In this document: piece by piece, positions 15,819 through 24,109 of the stretch
Position numbering within the stretch: position 1 is the stretch's first letter
Layout: each line of letters starts with the position of its first letter
NCBI GenBank assembly: GCA_031262365.1
Contig: JAISHW010000010.1
Location: forward strand, 1 to 49,677
Reading direction: 5' to 3'
Length of the DNA: 49,677 nucleotides
Origin: Lentimicrobiaceae bacterium
GTDB taxonomy: Bacteria; Bacteroidota; Bacteroidia; Bacteroidales; F082
Position numbers and translations under genes: made by a program
The notes under the pieces: generated by a model
What the model saw: only the letters and a program-made list of their open reading frames with translations
The model's database searches: none
What the model was told of the DNA's origin: nothing

Positions 15819-18725
15819 ATGAAAAAAATAAGTTCTATCATATACTTTTTTTTGTTTCTGACAACTTTTGTTGTTGGAAACACCCAACAAGATTTCGACA
15901 CCCTCAACAAAGCGCGATTAGACATTGTTGTTATAAACTCATTTGCTGCAAGCGAAACGTGGAGCAATAGCATCGTACAAAAAATAGAAAAACAATTACG
16001 CGAAAAATACCCTAACGCATATATCCACACTCGAAATTTTGGAGTAGCAGAAGAACACGATGCACCGAGTTATTTCTTCTCGCTCCGACACGCTTTCCAC
16101 TCTCTTTTCGGTCAACAAGCAGACCATTTTTTTCAGCGTATAAATTGGAACGACATTTTCGAAGGAAAAATAATTCCTGATGTGATTATTTTTCTTGGAA
16201 ACGAATCGTTTCTTTTTTATCAAATCTCATGTGCCAATATACCAAAACAATGGATTGATATTCCTGTTATTTGGACAGATGTATCGGACTCGGTAATTGA
16301 AAAAAATTGGCCTGTTTTACCAAACACCGATTTTTCTAATTTATGCCCGCCCGAAAATCGGGTCAGCACAAAAGTGCTCATCTTAAAAGAAGACCTTCAA
16401 CAAGTTCCTGAAATAAATTATCAGTACATAATAGATACTGTTTTCCATATAGATACGATTTTCAAGCAGGACACGTCTTTCGTCTTCGAAAGACATAATC
16501 TAACGGGTACCAAAACACCTCCTCCAGCAAAAGAAAGTTTAGAATTAATCAAAATAGATACGATTTTCCAGATAGATACAATTTTTGTCTTCGAAAGGCA
16601 TTACAATCTAACAGGTGTCAAAACGCCGCCTCTAATAAAAGAAAATTTAGAACTAATCAAAACACTCTATCCTAAAGTAAACGAAATTGTTTTTATCGAT
16701 GAAGGCTTTTACACAACGGATTATATGCGCCGAAAATTAGAACAAGAAATACCTAAAACACTTCCCGATGTTCGGTTTACGTCCGTTAAACACCTCAAAA
16801 ACATCAATACCGATTCGCTGTTTTATTTAATGACACATCCGGTCAAAGGAAAAGTATTTTTGACGTATTCATTCAATATTGATGCTTATTTTAGCAAATA
16901 TAGCGAAAACACAATTGATTCGCTATTTCAGCACACTAAAATCGCACCTGTTTTTTCGCTCACAAACCGTTCAAAATCTGAAAATGAAACATTTATGGTT
17001 GGTGGTTACTACCTCGAAGACGATTCAATTGTAACAAACACCATTGCTTTAATAAACAAAGCACTTGCCGAAAAAACTGTTTACACCATTCCGTTTCGCG
17101 AAATAAAACAAGGAAACGTATTTTTAGACAAAACAATCGTCGACCGACTCCGTATGACGAAAAAAGCCGAAAGCCTGCCGCATGTTGTTTTTTACAACCT
17201 GCCGCTTCCTTTCTTTAAAAAATACGAAACACACACGATGATTGGGCTCATTACATTCGCAATTATTGTCGCGGCTGTGATTTTTGCGTTGCGCCAACGA
17301 TCATACAACAAAAAACTCATAAACGGCTTTTATCGATATAAAAATTTATATCATAACCTACAGCTCATCTATAACTACAGCGCAATCCATTTTATGCTGT
17401 ATGAAAAAGACGGCTCCCTACACAAAAGCAATCTAAACGAAAACATACAAAAATTTGATTATAACGAGGAATTTTCCTGTCAAAATATTTTCGAAGCACC
17501 ATTTTTAACAACTCGTGAACGAGCACAATTAAAAACCGGACACGCTATTTTTAAAGACATTGAATTAAAGAACATCAACGCAAAAACATTTCAATTCATC
17601 GTTAAACCAATTGACGACAAAGGATTTATATTTATTTCTATCGACACCACGCCCGTATCAACAGAACAAAAACAAAAAGAATCTTTAATGGATTTATTAG
17701 AATTTGTCTTCAATACAGCGTCGATTGGACTTTTATTTTACGACATCAACACAAACAAGGGATACGCTTCTTCGAAATGGAATGTGATGATGGGAAACAG
17801 CAACGCCTCTTTCCCACCAAGCTATAAAAACTTTCGGAAAGACGACCGCACAATTATTCAGAACTTTGTTCGAAACATTCAGTTTACCGAAAGTCAACAA
17901 CATCTGAAACGAGAAGTTTTAATAACACAAAATGGTCAAGAAAACTGGTTTTTACTCCACATATTCAATATGCCGGAGCGGAAACTAATTGTAGAACTCT
18001 GTATCGACATCACAAAACAAAAACAACACGAAGCCAAACTAGAAATAGCGAAACAAGAAGCCGAACTAATGAATGCCGAAATGAAAGAGTTTTTAGCCAA
18101 TATTAGTCATGAAATTCGCACGCCACTAAACGCTATTATTGGTTTTTCAGAAATACTAGTCGACAATCAAATACCCGAAGATCGGTATCTTTTTTCTAAA
18201 ATTATTCAAACAAACAACACCCTGTTGATTGACATTATCGAAAATGTATTGAAACTTTCGGAAATCGATTCGGGAAATGTAGCAAAAATGCAATCACGCT
18301 TCGATGCAATCGGCATTTTGTCGAACATCGCTGAAAACGCGCTTTTTAGAATAAACAAAGAACTTGTAAGCGTGATTAAAGACTTTGAAGAAAAAGAAGT
18401 TTGGATCGACACGAATTTGGTATATTTCAATCTGTTGATAACAAATCTTGTTTTAAACGCCCTAAAATTTACCCAAAAAGGCAGCATCACAATCGGATAT
18501 AAAAAAGAAGACGAAAGACATGTTTTCTATGTAAAAGACACTGGAATTGGAATTTCTGAAGCGTCACAAGCGTCGATTTTCAAACGTTTTTATAAAGTAG
18601 ATACTTTCACACAAGGAACAGGACTTGGTTTGGCACTTGGCAAGTCTATTGCCGAATTTTTAGAAGGAGAATTAACTTTTGAATCCGAACTCGGAAAAGG
18701 AAGCACGTTCTATTTCAAACTCTAA
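15819..18725 (+). CDS. Sensor histidine kinase with periplasmic-binding-like input domain
   Basis: 968 residues with the same layout as the preceding gene plus a complete kinase. A signal peptide is followed by an ABC_sub_bind-like extracytoplasmic domain (to ~465), a transmembrane helix near 472-492 (MIGLITFAIIVAAVIFAL) and PAS-like regions (~500-740). The HisKA block LANISHEIRTPLNAIIGFSE has the phospho-histidine at 764. The HATPase domain has the N box (LVLNALKFT), G1 (VKDTGIGIS), F box (IFKRFYKVD) and G2 (GTGLGLAL), all intact. No receiver domain or response regulator lies nearby, so the partner must be encoded elsewhere. The input domain carries a tandem duplication at residues 205-281 that the paralogue lacks. 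Confidence 0.88.
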   Translation: MKKISSIIYFFLFLTTFVVGNTQQDFDTLNKARLDIVVINSFAASETWSNSIVQKIEKQLREKYPNAYIHTRNFGVAEEHDAPSYFFSLRHAFHSLFGQQADHFFQRINWNDIFEGKIIPDVIIFLGNESFLFYQISCANIPKQWIDIPVIWTDVSDSVIEKNWPVLPNTDFSNLCPPENRVSTKVLILKEDLQQVPEINYQYIIDTVFHIDTIFKQDTSFVFERHNLTGTKTPPPAKESLELIKIDTIFQIDTIFVFERHYNLTGVKTPPLIKENLELIKTLYPKVNEIVFIDEGFYTTDYMRRKLEQEIPKTLPDVRFTSVKHLKNINTDSLFYLMTHPVKGKVFLTYSFNIDAYFSKYSENTIDSLFQHTKIAPVFSLTNRSKSENETFMVGGYYLEDDSIVTNTIALINKALAEKTVYTIPFREIKQGNVFLDKTIVDRLRMTKKAESLPHVVFYNLPLPFFKKYETHTMIGLITFAIIVAAVIFALRQRSYNKKLINGFYRYKNLYHNLQLIYNYSAIHFMLYEKDGSLHKSNLNENIQKFDYNEEFSCQNIFEAPFLTTRERAQLKTGHAIFKDIELKNINAKTFQFIVKPIDDKGFIFISIDTTPVSTEQKQKESLMDLLEFVFNTASIGLLFYDINTNKGYASSKWNVMMGNSNASFPPSYKNFRKDDRTIIQNFVRNIQFTESQQHLKREVLITQNGQENWFLLHIFNMPERKLIVELCIDITKQKQHEAKLEIAKQEAELMNAEMKEFLANISHEIRTPLNAIIGFSEILVDNQIPEDRYLFSKIIQTNNTLLIDIIENVLKLSEIDSGNVAKMQSRFDAIGILSNIAENALFRINKELVSVIKDFEEKEVWIDTNLVYFNLLITNLVLNALKFTQKGSITIGYKKEDERHVFYVKDTGIGISEASQASIFKRFYKVDTFTQGTGLGLALGKSIAEFLEGELTFESELGKGSTFYFKL
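16431..16661 (+). repeat. Intragenic tandem duplication in the sensor kinase
   Basis: Two adjacent units of 41 and 36 codons. Both start IDT(V/I)F and run through FVFERH(Y)NLTG and TPP to LELIK (16431-16553 and 16554-16661). The paralogous upstream protein has only one matching stretch, RHLRVTGIYKPN to MIKTL. Confidence 0.85.
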
Positions 18726-18772
18726 CTTTGATTCCGTGTATTTGTAACGGCAATGCCTTCAACAAAATTCAT

Positions 18773-18780
18773 TATTTTTG
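18773..18780 (+). promoter_or_regulatory. -7 box of the tRNA-Arg promoter
   Basis: TATTTTTG, 14 bases upstream of the tRNA 5' end. Confidence 0.45.
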
Positions 18781-18793
18781 CCGCTTTCAAAAA

Positions 18794-18865
18794 GGTCCTA
18801 TAGTTCAAGGGATAGAACGGAAGTTTCCTAAACTTTAAATGTAGGTTCGAGTCCTACTAGGACTA
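18794..18865 (+). tRNA. tRNA-Arg (anticodon CCU)
   Basis: Acceptor GGUCCUA/UAGGACU (G-U first pair), D arm GUUC/GAAC, anticodon stem GAAGU/ACUUU with loop UUCCUAA (CCU), T arm GUAGG-UUCGAGU-CCUAC, discriminator A, no encoded CCA. It reads AGG codons. Confidence 0.93.
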
Positions 18866-18866
18866 C

Positions 18867-18901
18867 AAAAAAAGCCGAACATCTATCATTCGGCTTTTTT
18901 T
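18867..18901. terminator. Bidirectional terminator after tRNA-Arg
   Basis: AAAAAAAGCCGAA (18867-18879) pairs with TTCGGCTTTTTTT (18889-18901). It works for tRNA-Arg and for the convergent TlpA-like gene. Confidence 0.9.
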
Positions 18902-18924
18902 AGTTCAAATAACACACCATCAAT

Positions 18925-20022
18925 CTAATCTAATACCGCCGCTACTTTACTGCGAAGATCTTCTCCTCTTAGGTTTTTCGCAATGATTATTCCATTTTCG
19001 TCTAAAAGAATCGATTGCGGGATACTTCTTATTCCGTACAATTTTCCGGCAGCATTGTTCCAACCTTGAAGGTCTGAAACATGATTCCAAGTTAACTGAT
19101 CTTTTTCGATTGCTCCTATCCACGCTTCTTTTTCGGCATCGAAAGAAACACCAAACACACTGAATCCTTTGTCTTTATAATCATTGTAAACAGCAACGAC
19201 ATTCGGATTTTCGGCACGACATGGACCACACCACGAAGCCCAAAAGTCGACCAACAAAAGTTTCGCTCCAACTTGCGATGCCAATGTAATCGGATTACCT
19301 TCAGGATCGTTCATCGTAAAATCAATGTATGGCTGACCTATATCGACACGTTTCAACGTTTCAACATATTCTTGCAGCATTGTCAGGTATAACGAAGGCA
19401 AATTGTTTCCGAAACCGGAAACCAATTCGTCGAGTTGTTCAAGGTCATAACCGTGCAAATTGCGAAGCAAAAGAAAATGAGCGACAACGTTTTGAGAATT
19501 TTCTTTCAAAAAATGGGTTAAAAACGCCTCTTTTTGTTCGGATATTTCTTCATGAACAGCTGTCAACGAATCGATCAAGGCTTTTGTTTCGGCTGTTTCT
19601 TCCTCGGGAAAAAGTGAATAAAGCTCGCGAATTTGTTTATCGAAAACTTGGTATGATGCATCGAAGTCGTTTAGCAAATCTTGTGCTTTAGAGCCTGATA
19701 CTATAATTTCGCGTATATTTTTGGCATCGCCGGTGATGGTTACGGTAATGTTGTTTTCGGCAAAAAATGGAATATTTCCTCTTATACCGTCAATCAGAAC
19801 GAATAGTCTTTCCGGTTCGTGTGCGAGTTGCGTTTTAAGGATTGCTTTCCCGTTTTCGATTCGAGCCGAATCAACAACTTTGTTTTGTTCATTTATAGTT
19901 TGATTCAGATAAACCATTTTGTTTTCGGCATTATCCAAGTTTACTTGAACTTGTACATTTTTGTTTGTGCAGGAACAAAGTCCTATCAGAACAATTGCTG
20001 CGAGTGTGATGATTTTTTTCAT
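18925..20022 (-). CDS. TlpA-like thiol:disulfide oxidoreductase lipoprotein (DUF4369-type N-terminus)
   Basis: 365 residues. The signal peptide ends in LCSC, with Cys18 the probable lipidated residue. Residues ~20-220 form the mixed beta/helical N-terminal region common in Bacteroidota TlpA-like proteins (DUF4369 type). The C-terminal ~135 residues are a thioredoxin fold with active site WCGPC (C265, C268), preceded by LLVDFWAS, and the cis-proline loop IRSIPQS. It should reduce or exchange disulfides in envelope proteins. Its own -7 box lies at 20039-20046, so it is probably not part of the upstream mre operon despite the 66-bp gap. Confidence 0.92.
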   Translation of the reverse strand: MKKIITLAAIVLIGLCSCTNKNVQVQVNLDNAENKMVYLNQTINEQNKVVDSARIENGKAILKTQLAHEPERLFVLIDGIRGNIPFFAENNITVTITGDAKNIREIIVSGSKAQDLLNDFDASYQVFDKQIRELYSLFPEEETAETKALIDSLTAVHEEISEQKEAFLTHFLKENSQNVVAHFLLLRNLHGYDLEQLDELVSGFGNNLPSLYLTMLQEYVETLKRVDIGQPYIDFTMNDPEGNPITLASQVGAKLLLVDFWASWCGPCRAENPNVVAVYNDYKDKGFSVFGVSFDAEKEAWIGAIEKDQLTWNHVSDLQGWNNAAGKLYGIRSIPQSILLDENGIIIAKNLRGEDLRSKVAAVLD

Positions 20023-20038
20023 GGTAAAATATTTTTTA

Positions 20039-20046
20039 CAAAGCTA
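20039..20046 (-). promoter_or_regulatory. -7 box of the TlpA-like gene
   Basis: TAGCTTTG on the minus strand, 17 bases before ATG 20022. Confidence 0.45.
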
Positions 20047-20088
20047 AACTATTTTATTTTTAAGTATGTGTTTTTTAGGCTTTTTCAA

Positions 20089-20604
20089 TTACGATTTCTT
20101 CTGCGACCGAAAAAAATACACGATCAATAAGATAAAAATTTCGGAAACAGGAATACTTGCTACAATTCGAAGCAATGTATCGCCCAGCTGATTCATATTA
20201 AATGCTTCGAAAAAGAAAAGCACGATATGGTGCAGCGAAACAAGAAACAACGAATAAAAGAAAAACCACGAACTTCCCATCGTATTTATTGACGGTTCGA
20301 CGATTTTTTCTAAATCTTTTCCGCGACTCAAAACTCGAATAATCGTTGGGCGCATAAATGCCATAAAAACAGTTGCTCCGGCGTGCAGACCGGGTGTTCC
20401 CATAAAAAGATCGACCGAAAGTCCTGTAAAAAAACCTAAAATCAATAAAAGCCATCCGGAAATATTTAAGGGTAACAGCAAAATAAACAAAATATACACA
20501 TAAGGATTGATGAAGCCATTCAAACGAATATGATTCAAGATAAGCACTTGAAAAAGCAACAAGACAACGAAACGGATGCTGTTCAAAAAAAAGCTATTCT
20601 TCAT
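20089..20604 (-). CDS. mreD: Rod shape-determining membrane protein MreD
   Basis: 171 residues with about five transmembrane helices and little soluble sequence (FVVLLLFQVLILNHIRLNG, LILGFFTGLSVDLFMGTPG). The GLSVDLFMGTPGLHA loop is characteristic of MreD. It works with MreC, MreB and the peptidoglycan synthases PBP2/RodA in side-wall growth. Its ATG lies inside the end of mreC (11-base overlap), so translation is coupled. The expected next genes mrdA and rodA are not present after it. Confidence 0.9.
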   Translation of the reverse strand: MKNSFFLNSIRFVVLLLFQVLILNHIRLNGFINPYVYILFILLLPLNISGWLLLILGFFTGLSVDLFMGTPGLHAGATVFMAFMRPTIIRVLSRGKDLEKIVEPSINTMGSSWFFFYSLFLVSLHHIVLFFFEAFNMNQLGDTLLRIVASIPVSEIFILLIVYFFRSQKKS

Positions 20605-21412
20605 GTCGTTGCTTATTGATTAATGAATCGAACTCCGAACGAAACGTGTTTTTTAACACATATACCTGTCGCAAGGAGTTAAAATCGGTTGCAAAACGAA
20701 TGGTTGCGGCGTTCAAGTCTTCGTTTTCCGAAGTGATTAGTTTTTTGATTGTCCCAACTAAAACACCTTCCGGAAAAAGAAACGAATTGCCACTTGTAAC
20801 AACACTATCGCCTTCGAGAAGTGTCAGATGTGTCGGAATATGCCTAATAATGCCAATTTCCGGATTGCGTCCTTCCCATTGAACTTGCGCCAGATGATGG
20901 TTGTTTTTAAATCGAACACTCACATGAATTTGTTTATGCAACAAACTCATCGCTGTAGCAAAATGCTTGCTCACATCAGTAATAATTCCTACGACTCCTT
21001 CCGACGAAATAATTCCCATATTTTGTTCGATACCGTCTTCCGTACCTTTGTTGATGACAATATAATTTGTTCGATAATGTGTTGTGATATTTACGACACG
21101 CGCCGGAATAAATGTAAAAATAGAATCTGTTTGCCCTGCTTTTTTCAAAGTGTCATGACGACTATGTTCGATGAAATTTAACAAGTGTGTATTTTCTTCT
21201 ACCAAACGCTTGTTTTCTGTTTTCAGATGAAAATAGCCGACAATATTCGAACGGATATTCAAAAACGAATGTGCAAAATCGCCCATAACACTTGAAGCAA
21301 TGCGATTATGATAAGGTTGATACGAAACCAAAAGCAACACCGAAACAATTTCGAGCAGCAAAAAAAGCAATACGAAATAATTTTTTTGAAAGAATCGAAT
21401 CAGGTTGTGCAT
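20594..21412 (-). CDS. mreC: Rod shape-determining protein MreC
   Basis: 272 residues: an N-terminal membrane anchor (NYFVLLFLLLEIVSVLLLV), a short coiled coil (ENKRLVEENTHLLNFIEH), and a periplasmic beta-barrel pair with YIVINKGTEDGIEQNMGIIS and GDSVVTSGNSFLFPEGVLVG. It bridges cytoplasmic MreB to periplasmic cell-wall enzymes. It lies between mreB (23 bases) and mreD (overlapping). Confidence 0.94.
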   Translation of the reverse strand: MHNLIRFFQKNYFVLLFLLLEIVSVLLLVSYQPYHNRIASSVMGDFAHSFLNIRSNIVGYFHLKTENKRLVEENTHLLNFIEHSRHDTLKKAGQTDSIFTFIPARVVNITTHYRTNYIVINKGTEDGIEQNMGIISSEGVVGIITDVSKHFATAMSLLHKQIHVSVRFKNNHHLAQVQWEGRNPEIGIIRHIPTHLTLLEGDSVVTSGNSFLFPEGVLVGTIKKLITSENEDLNAATIRFATDFNSLRQVYVLKNTFRSEFDSLINKQRHEE

Positions 21413-21435
21413 ATCAAAACATTCAACGCATTTGA

Positions 21436-22461
21436 TTACCGAATCAAGAATGAGAAGTTGTTAAAGTTTTTCAACGCAATACTTGTTCCCCTTGCAACAG
21501 CATGCAATGGATCTTCAGCTATATGCACCTGAAGACCCGTTTTTTTATGTAATCGTTTATCTAATCCGCGAAGCAACGACCCTCCTCCTGCCAAATAAAT
21601 TCCGGTTCGGAAAATATCGGCTGAAAGTTCGGGCGGTGTCATATCCAATGCGTTCAAAACGGCTGTTTCGATTTTCGAAATACTTTTATCGAGACATTCG
21701 GCAATTTCTCGGTAGTTGACTTTTATTTCTTTCGGAATACCGCTCGACATGTGGCGTCCGTGAACAATACACTCATCTGGTGGTGTTTCGAGTTCGGTTA
21801 TTGCAGAACCCACTTCAATTTTGATGCGTTCTGCCGTGCGTTCACCGATCATCATATTATGCTTATTGCGCATATATTCTTCTATATCAGCATTGAAATC
21901 GTCGCCGGCAATACGAATCGATTTGTTGTTGACAATACCGCCTAAAGCGATAACAGCAATTTCGCTTGTTCCGCCACCAATGTCGATAATCATGTTTCCG
22001 TTTGGTTCGCGCACGTCGATTCCAATTCCGATAGCGGCAGCCATTGGCTCGTGAATCAGACGGACTTCTTTAGCTCCGGCTTGTTCGGCAGAATCTTTTA
22101 CGGCGCGTTCTTCCACTTCGGTAATTCCCGAAGGAATACAAATAACCATTTTCAGTGCAGGAGGAAACAGAAAACGTGTTTTGAAATCGATCATATTGAT
22201 CATTTCGCGCAACATGTGTTCTGCTGCCTGAAAATTAGCGATGACACCATCACGCAACGGGCGAATGGTTTTGATGTTTTCGTGTGTTTTCCCATGCATC
22301 ATCATGGCTCTTTCGCCTACCGCTAATATTTTTCCCGAATCGCGTTCAATGGCAACGATAGAGGGTTGATCGATAACAACAACGTCGTTATGCAGAATGA
22401 CCGTGTTGGCTGTTCCGAGGTCTATAGCAATTTCTTTTTTAAAGAATGAAAATAATCCCAT
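21436..22461 (-). CDS. mreB: Rod shape-determining actin homologue MreB
   Basis: 341 residues with the actin/Hsp70 ATPase motifs: phosphate 1 IAIDLGTANTVI, phosphate 2 MIIDIGGGTSEIAVI, and adenosine motif GIYLAGGGSLLRGLD. The N-terminal GLFSFFKKE can act as the membrane-binding amphipathic segment. It forms membrane-bound filaments guiding lateral wall synthesis. It starts 11 bases after purH, so it is cotranscribed with it. Confidence 0.97.
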   Translation of the reverse strand: MGLFSFFKKEIAIDLGTANTVILHNDVVVIDQPSIVAIERDSGKILAVGERAMMMHGKTHENIKTIRPLRDGVIANFQAAEHMLREMINMIDFKTRFLFPPALKMVICIPSGITEVEERAVKDSAEQAGAKEVRLIHEPMAAAIGIGIDVREPNGNMIIDIGGGTSEIAVIALGGIVNNKSIRIAGDDFNADIEEYMRNKHNMMIGERTAERIKIEVGSAITELETPPDECIVHGRHMSSGIPKEIKVNYREIAECLDKSISKIETAVLNALDMTPPELSADIFRTGIYLAGGGSLLRGLDKRLHKKTGLQVHIAEDPLHAVARGTSIALKNFNNFSFLIR

Positions 22462-22472
22462 TTGTACTCAGA

Positions 22473-23990
22473 TTAATGTTTAAAATGTCTTGTTCCTGTA
22501 AACACCATCGACATGCCATTTGCATTGCAAAAGTCGATGCTGTCATTGTCGCGAATTGATCCGCCGGGTTGTACGACCGCAGTAACACCCTCGCTATGGG
22601 CAATCTCAACGCAGTCGGCAAACGGGAAATAGGCATCTGAAGCCATCACCGCACCAGCCAATTCGAAACCAAAGTTCTTGGCTTTGTCAATAGCCTGCCG
22701 TAGTGCGTCAACACGCGATGTTTGTCCTACTCCCGATGCAATTAATTGTTTGTTTTTTGCCAAAACAATGGCATTGGAGCGTGTGTGTTTAACGATTTTA
22801 TTGGCAAAAATAAGGTCTTCTATTTCGGTTGCCAAAGGTGTTGTTGTTGTAGCGGTTTTAAAATCGTCGGCAATTTCGGTTTTAAGATCTTTATCTTGTA
22901 TTAAAACACCGTTAAGAATCGATTTGTATTGTTTGGTCGGAAAAACCTCGTCGCGCAAACGCAAAACAATACGATTTTTTTTGTGAAATAAAACATCTAA
23001 TGCTTTTTGTTCGTAATCAGGAGCCACGATAATTTCGAAAAAAAGCGGGTCGATGAGCGTTGCTGTTTTTTCATCAATCGGGCGGTTACAAACAAGTACG
23101 CCACCATAAGCCGAAACGGGGTCGCCGGCTAAAGCGTCGGTATAAGCTTGCGCTATTGTTTCCCGACTTGCTAATCCACAAGCGTTGTTGTGTTTTAAAA
23201 TGGCAAAAGTTGGCTCCGAAAATTCGTTGATAAGATTCAGTCCGGCATCTAAATCCAACAGGTTGTTGTACGAAAGTTCTTTTCCGTGAAGTTTTTCGAA
23301 AACAGCTTCCAAATCGCCATAAAAACAGCCTTTTTGATGTGGATTTTCACCGTAACGGAGTCTGTTTATTTGGTCAAAACAGATACGTAAAGCATCGCTA
23401 TTTTGATTTTTGTTGAACCAATTGAAAATCGTGCTGTCATAATACGAACTGATGCCGAAAGCATAAGTGGCGAAGCGTAGGCGATCTTCGAGTGATGTGG
23501 CGGCTTTTTTATCTTTCAAAAGTTGAATCAATTCGTTGTAATAGTTAGACGAAGGAACAATCAGCACATCGGCATAATTTTTTGCTCCGGCACGAATTAA
23601 CGAAATGCCGCCAATGTCGATTTTCTCGATTATTTGTTTGCTGTCGTCGGTTTTTCGAACTGTTTCTTCGAACGGATACAAGTCGACAATCACCAAGTCA
23701 AACATCGGAATTTCGTATTGTTGCATGTCGGTTTTGTCCGATTCGAGTGCGCTCCGTCCTAAAATACCGCCAAATACTTTTGGATGCAATGTTTTTACAC
23801 GTCCTCCTAAAATCGAAGGGTATCCGGTAAGACTTTCGATTGTTTTTGCTTTTTCATCTAATGCTTTCACAAAATCGTATGTGCCGCCGGTAGCGTAAAT
23901 CTGGACATCCTGTTGTTTTAAAAGTGAAACAATTTCATCAAGTCGGTCTTTGTAAAAGACAGATATTAAAGCTGTTTTAATCGGTTTCAA
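22473..23990 (-). CDS. purH: Bifunctional AICAR transformylase / IMP cyclohydrolase PurH
   Basis: 505 residues catalysing the last two steps of IMP synthesis. The N-terminal MGS-like cyclohydrolase domain has IYATGGTYDFV and SLTGYPSILGGRVKTLHPKV. The C-terminal transformylase has LRYGENPHQKG, LKHNNACG and a final FTGTRHFKH. Length matches the family. The start is TTG 23990: the protein begins KPIKTALISVFYKDRLDEI, the expected first strand, and no ATG or GTG is available in frame upstream before the -7 box. It heads the purH-mreB-mreC-mreD cluster. Confidence 0.96.
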   Translation of the reverse strand: MKPIKTALISVFYKDRLDEIVSLLKQQDVQIYATGGTYDFVKALDEKAKTIESLTGYPSILGGRVKTLHPKVFGGILGRSALESDKTDMQQYEIPMFDLVIVDLYPFEETVRKTDDSKQIIEKIDIGGISLIRAGAKNYADVLIVPSSNYYNELIQLLKDKKAATSLEDRLRFATYAFGISSYYDSTIFNWFNKNQNSDALRICFDQINRLRYGENPHQKGCFYGDLEAVFEKLHGKELSYNNLLDLDAGLNLINEFSEPTFAILKHNNACGLASRETIAQAYTDALAGDPVSAYGGVLVCNRPIDEKTATLIDPLFFEIIVAPDYEQKALDVLFHKKNRIVLRLRDEVFPTKQYKSILNGVLIQDKDLKTEIADDFKTATTTTPLATEIEDLIFANKIVKHTRSNAIVLAKNKQLIASGVGQTSRVDALRQAIDKAKNFGFELAGAVMASDAYFPFADCVEIAHSEGVTAVVQPGGSIRDNDSIDFCNANGMSMVFTGTRHFKH

Positions 23991-24019
23991 GTGAATAATT
24001 TTATAACGATTTAAAGATG

Positions 24020-24027
24020 CAAGAATA
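24020..24027 (-). promoter_or_regulatory. Putative -7 box of purH-mreBCD
   Basis: TATTCTTG on the minus strand, one mismatch from TAnnTTTG, 29 bases before the TTG start. Confidence 0.35.
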
Positions 24028-24079
24028 TCAAAAAATGATGATTAAAGCAAGCGATATGAATTATTTTTTATAATATCGC

Positions 24080-24087
24080 TACCTTTA
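24080..24087 (+). promoter_or_regulatory. Putative -7 box of the MacB-like permease gene
   Basis: TACCTTTA, one mismatch from TAnnTTTG, 22 bases before ATG 24110. Confidence 0.3.
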
Positions 24088-24109
24088 CCGACTTATATTT
24101 TATCATCCT

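Noticed and set aside
15473-16030. 185-codon open frame antisense to the sensor genes
   Set aside because: Spans the junction of two well-supported genes; cysteine/serine/phenylalanine-rich text typical of antisense shadow frames in AT-rich DNA.
13641-18725. Single split histidine kinase gene
   Set aside because: The second gene has its own signal peptide and a full copy of every input domain, so the two are paralogues, not halves of one gene.
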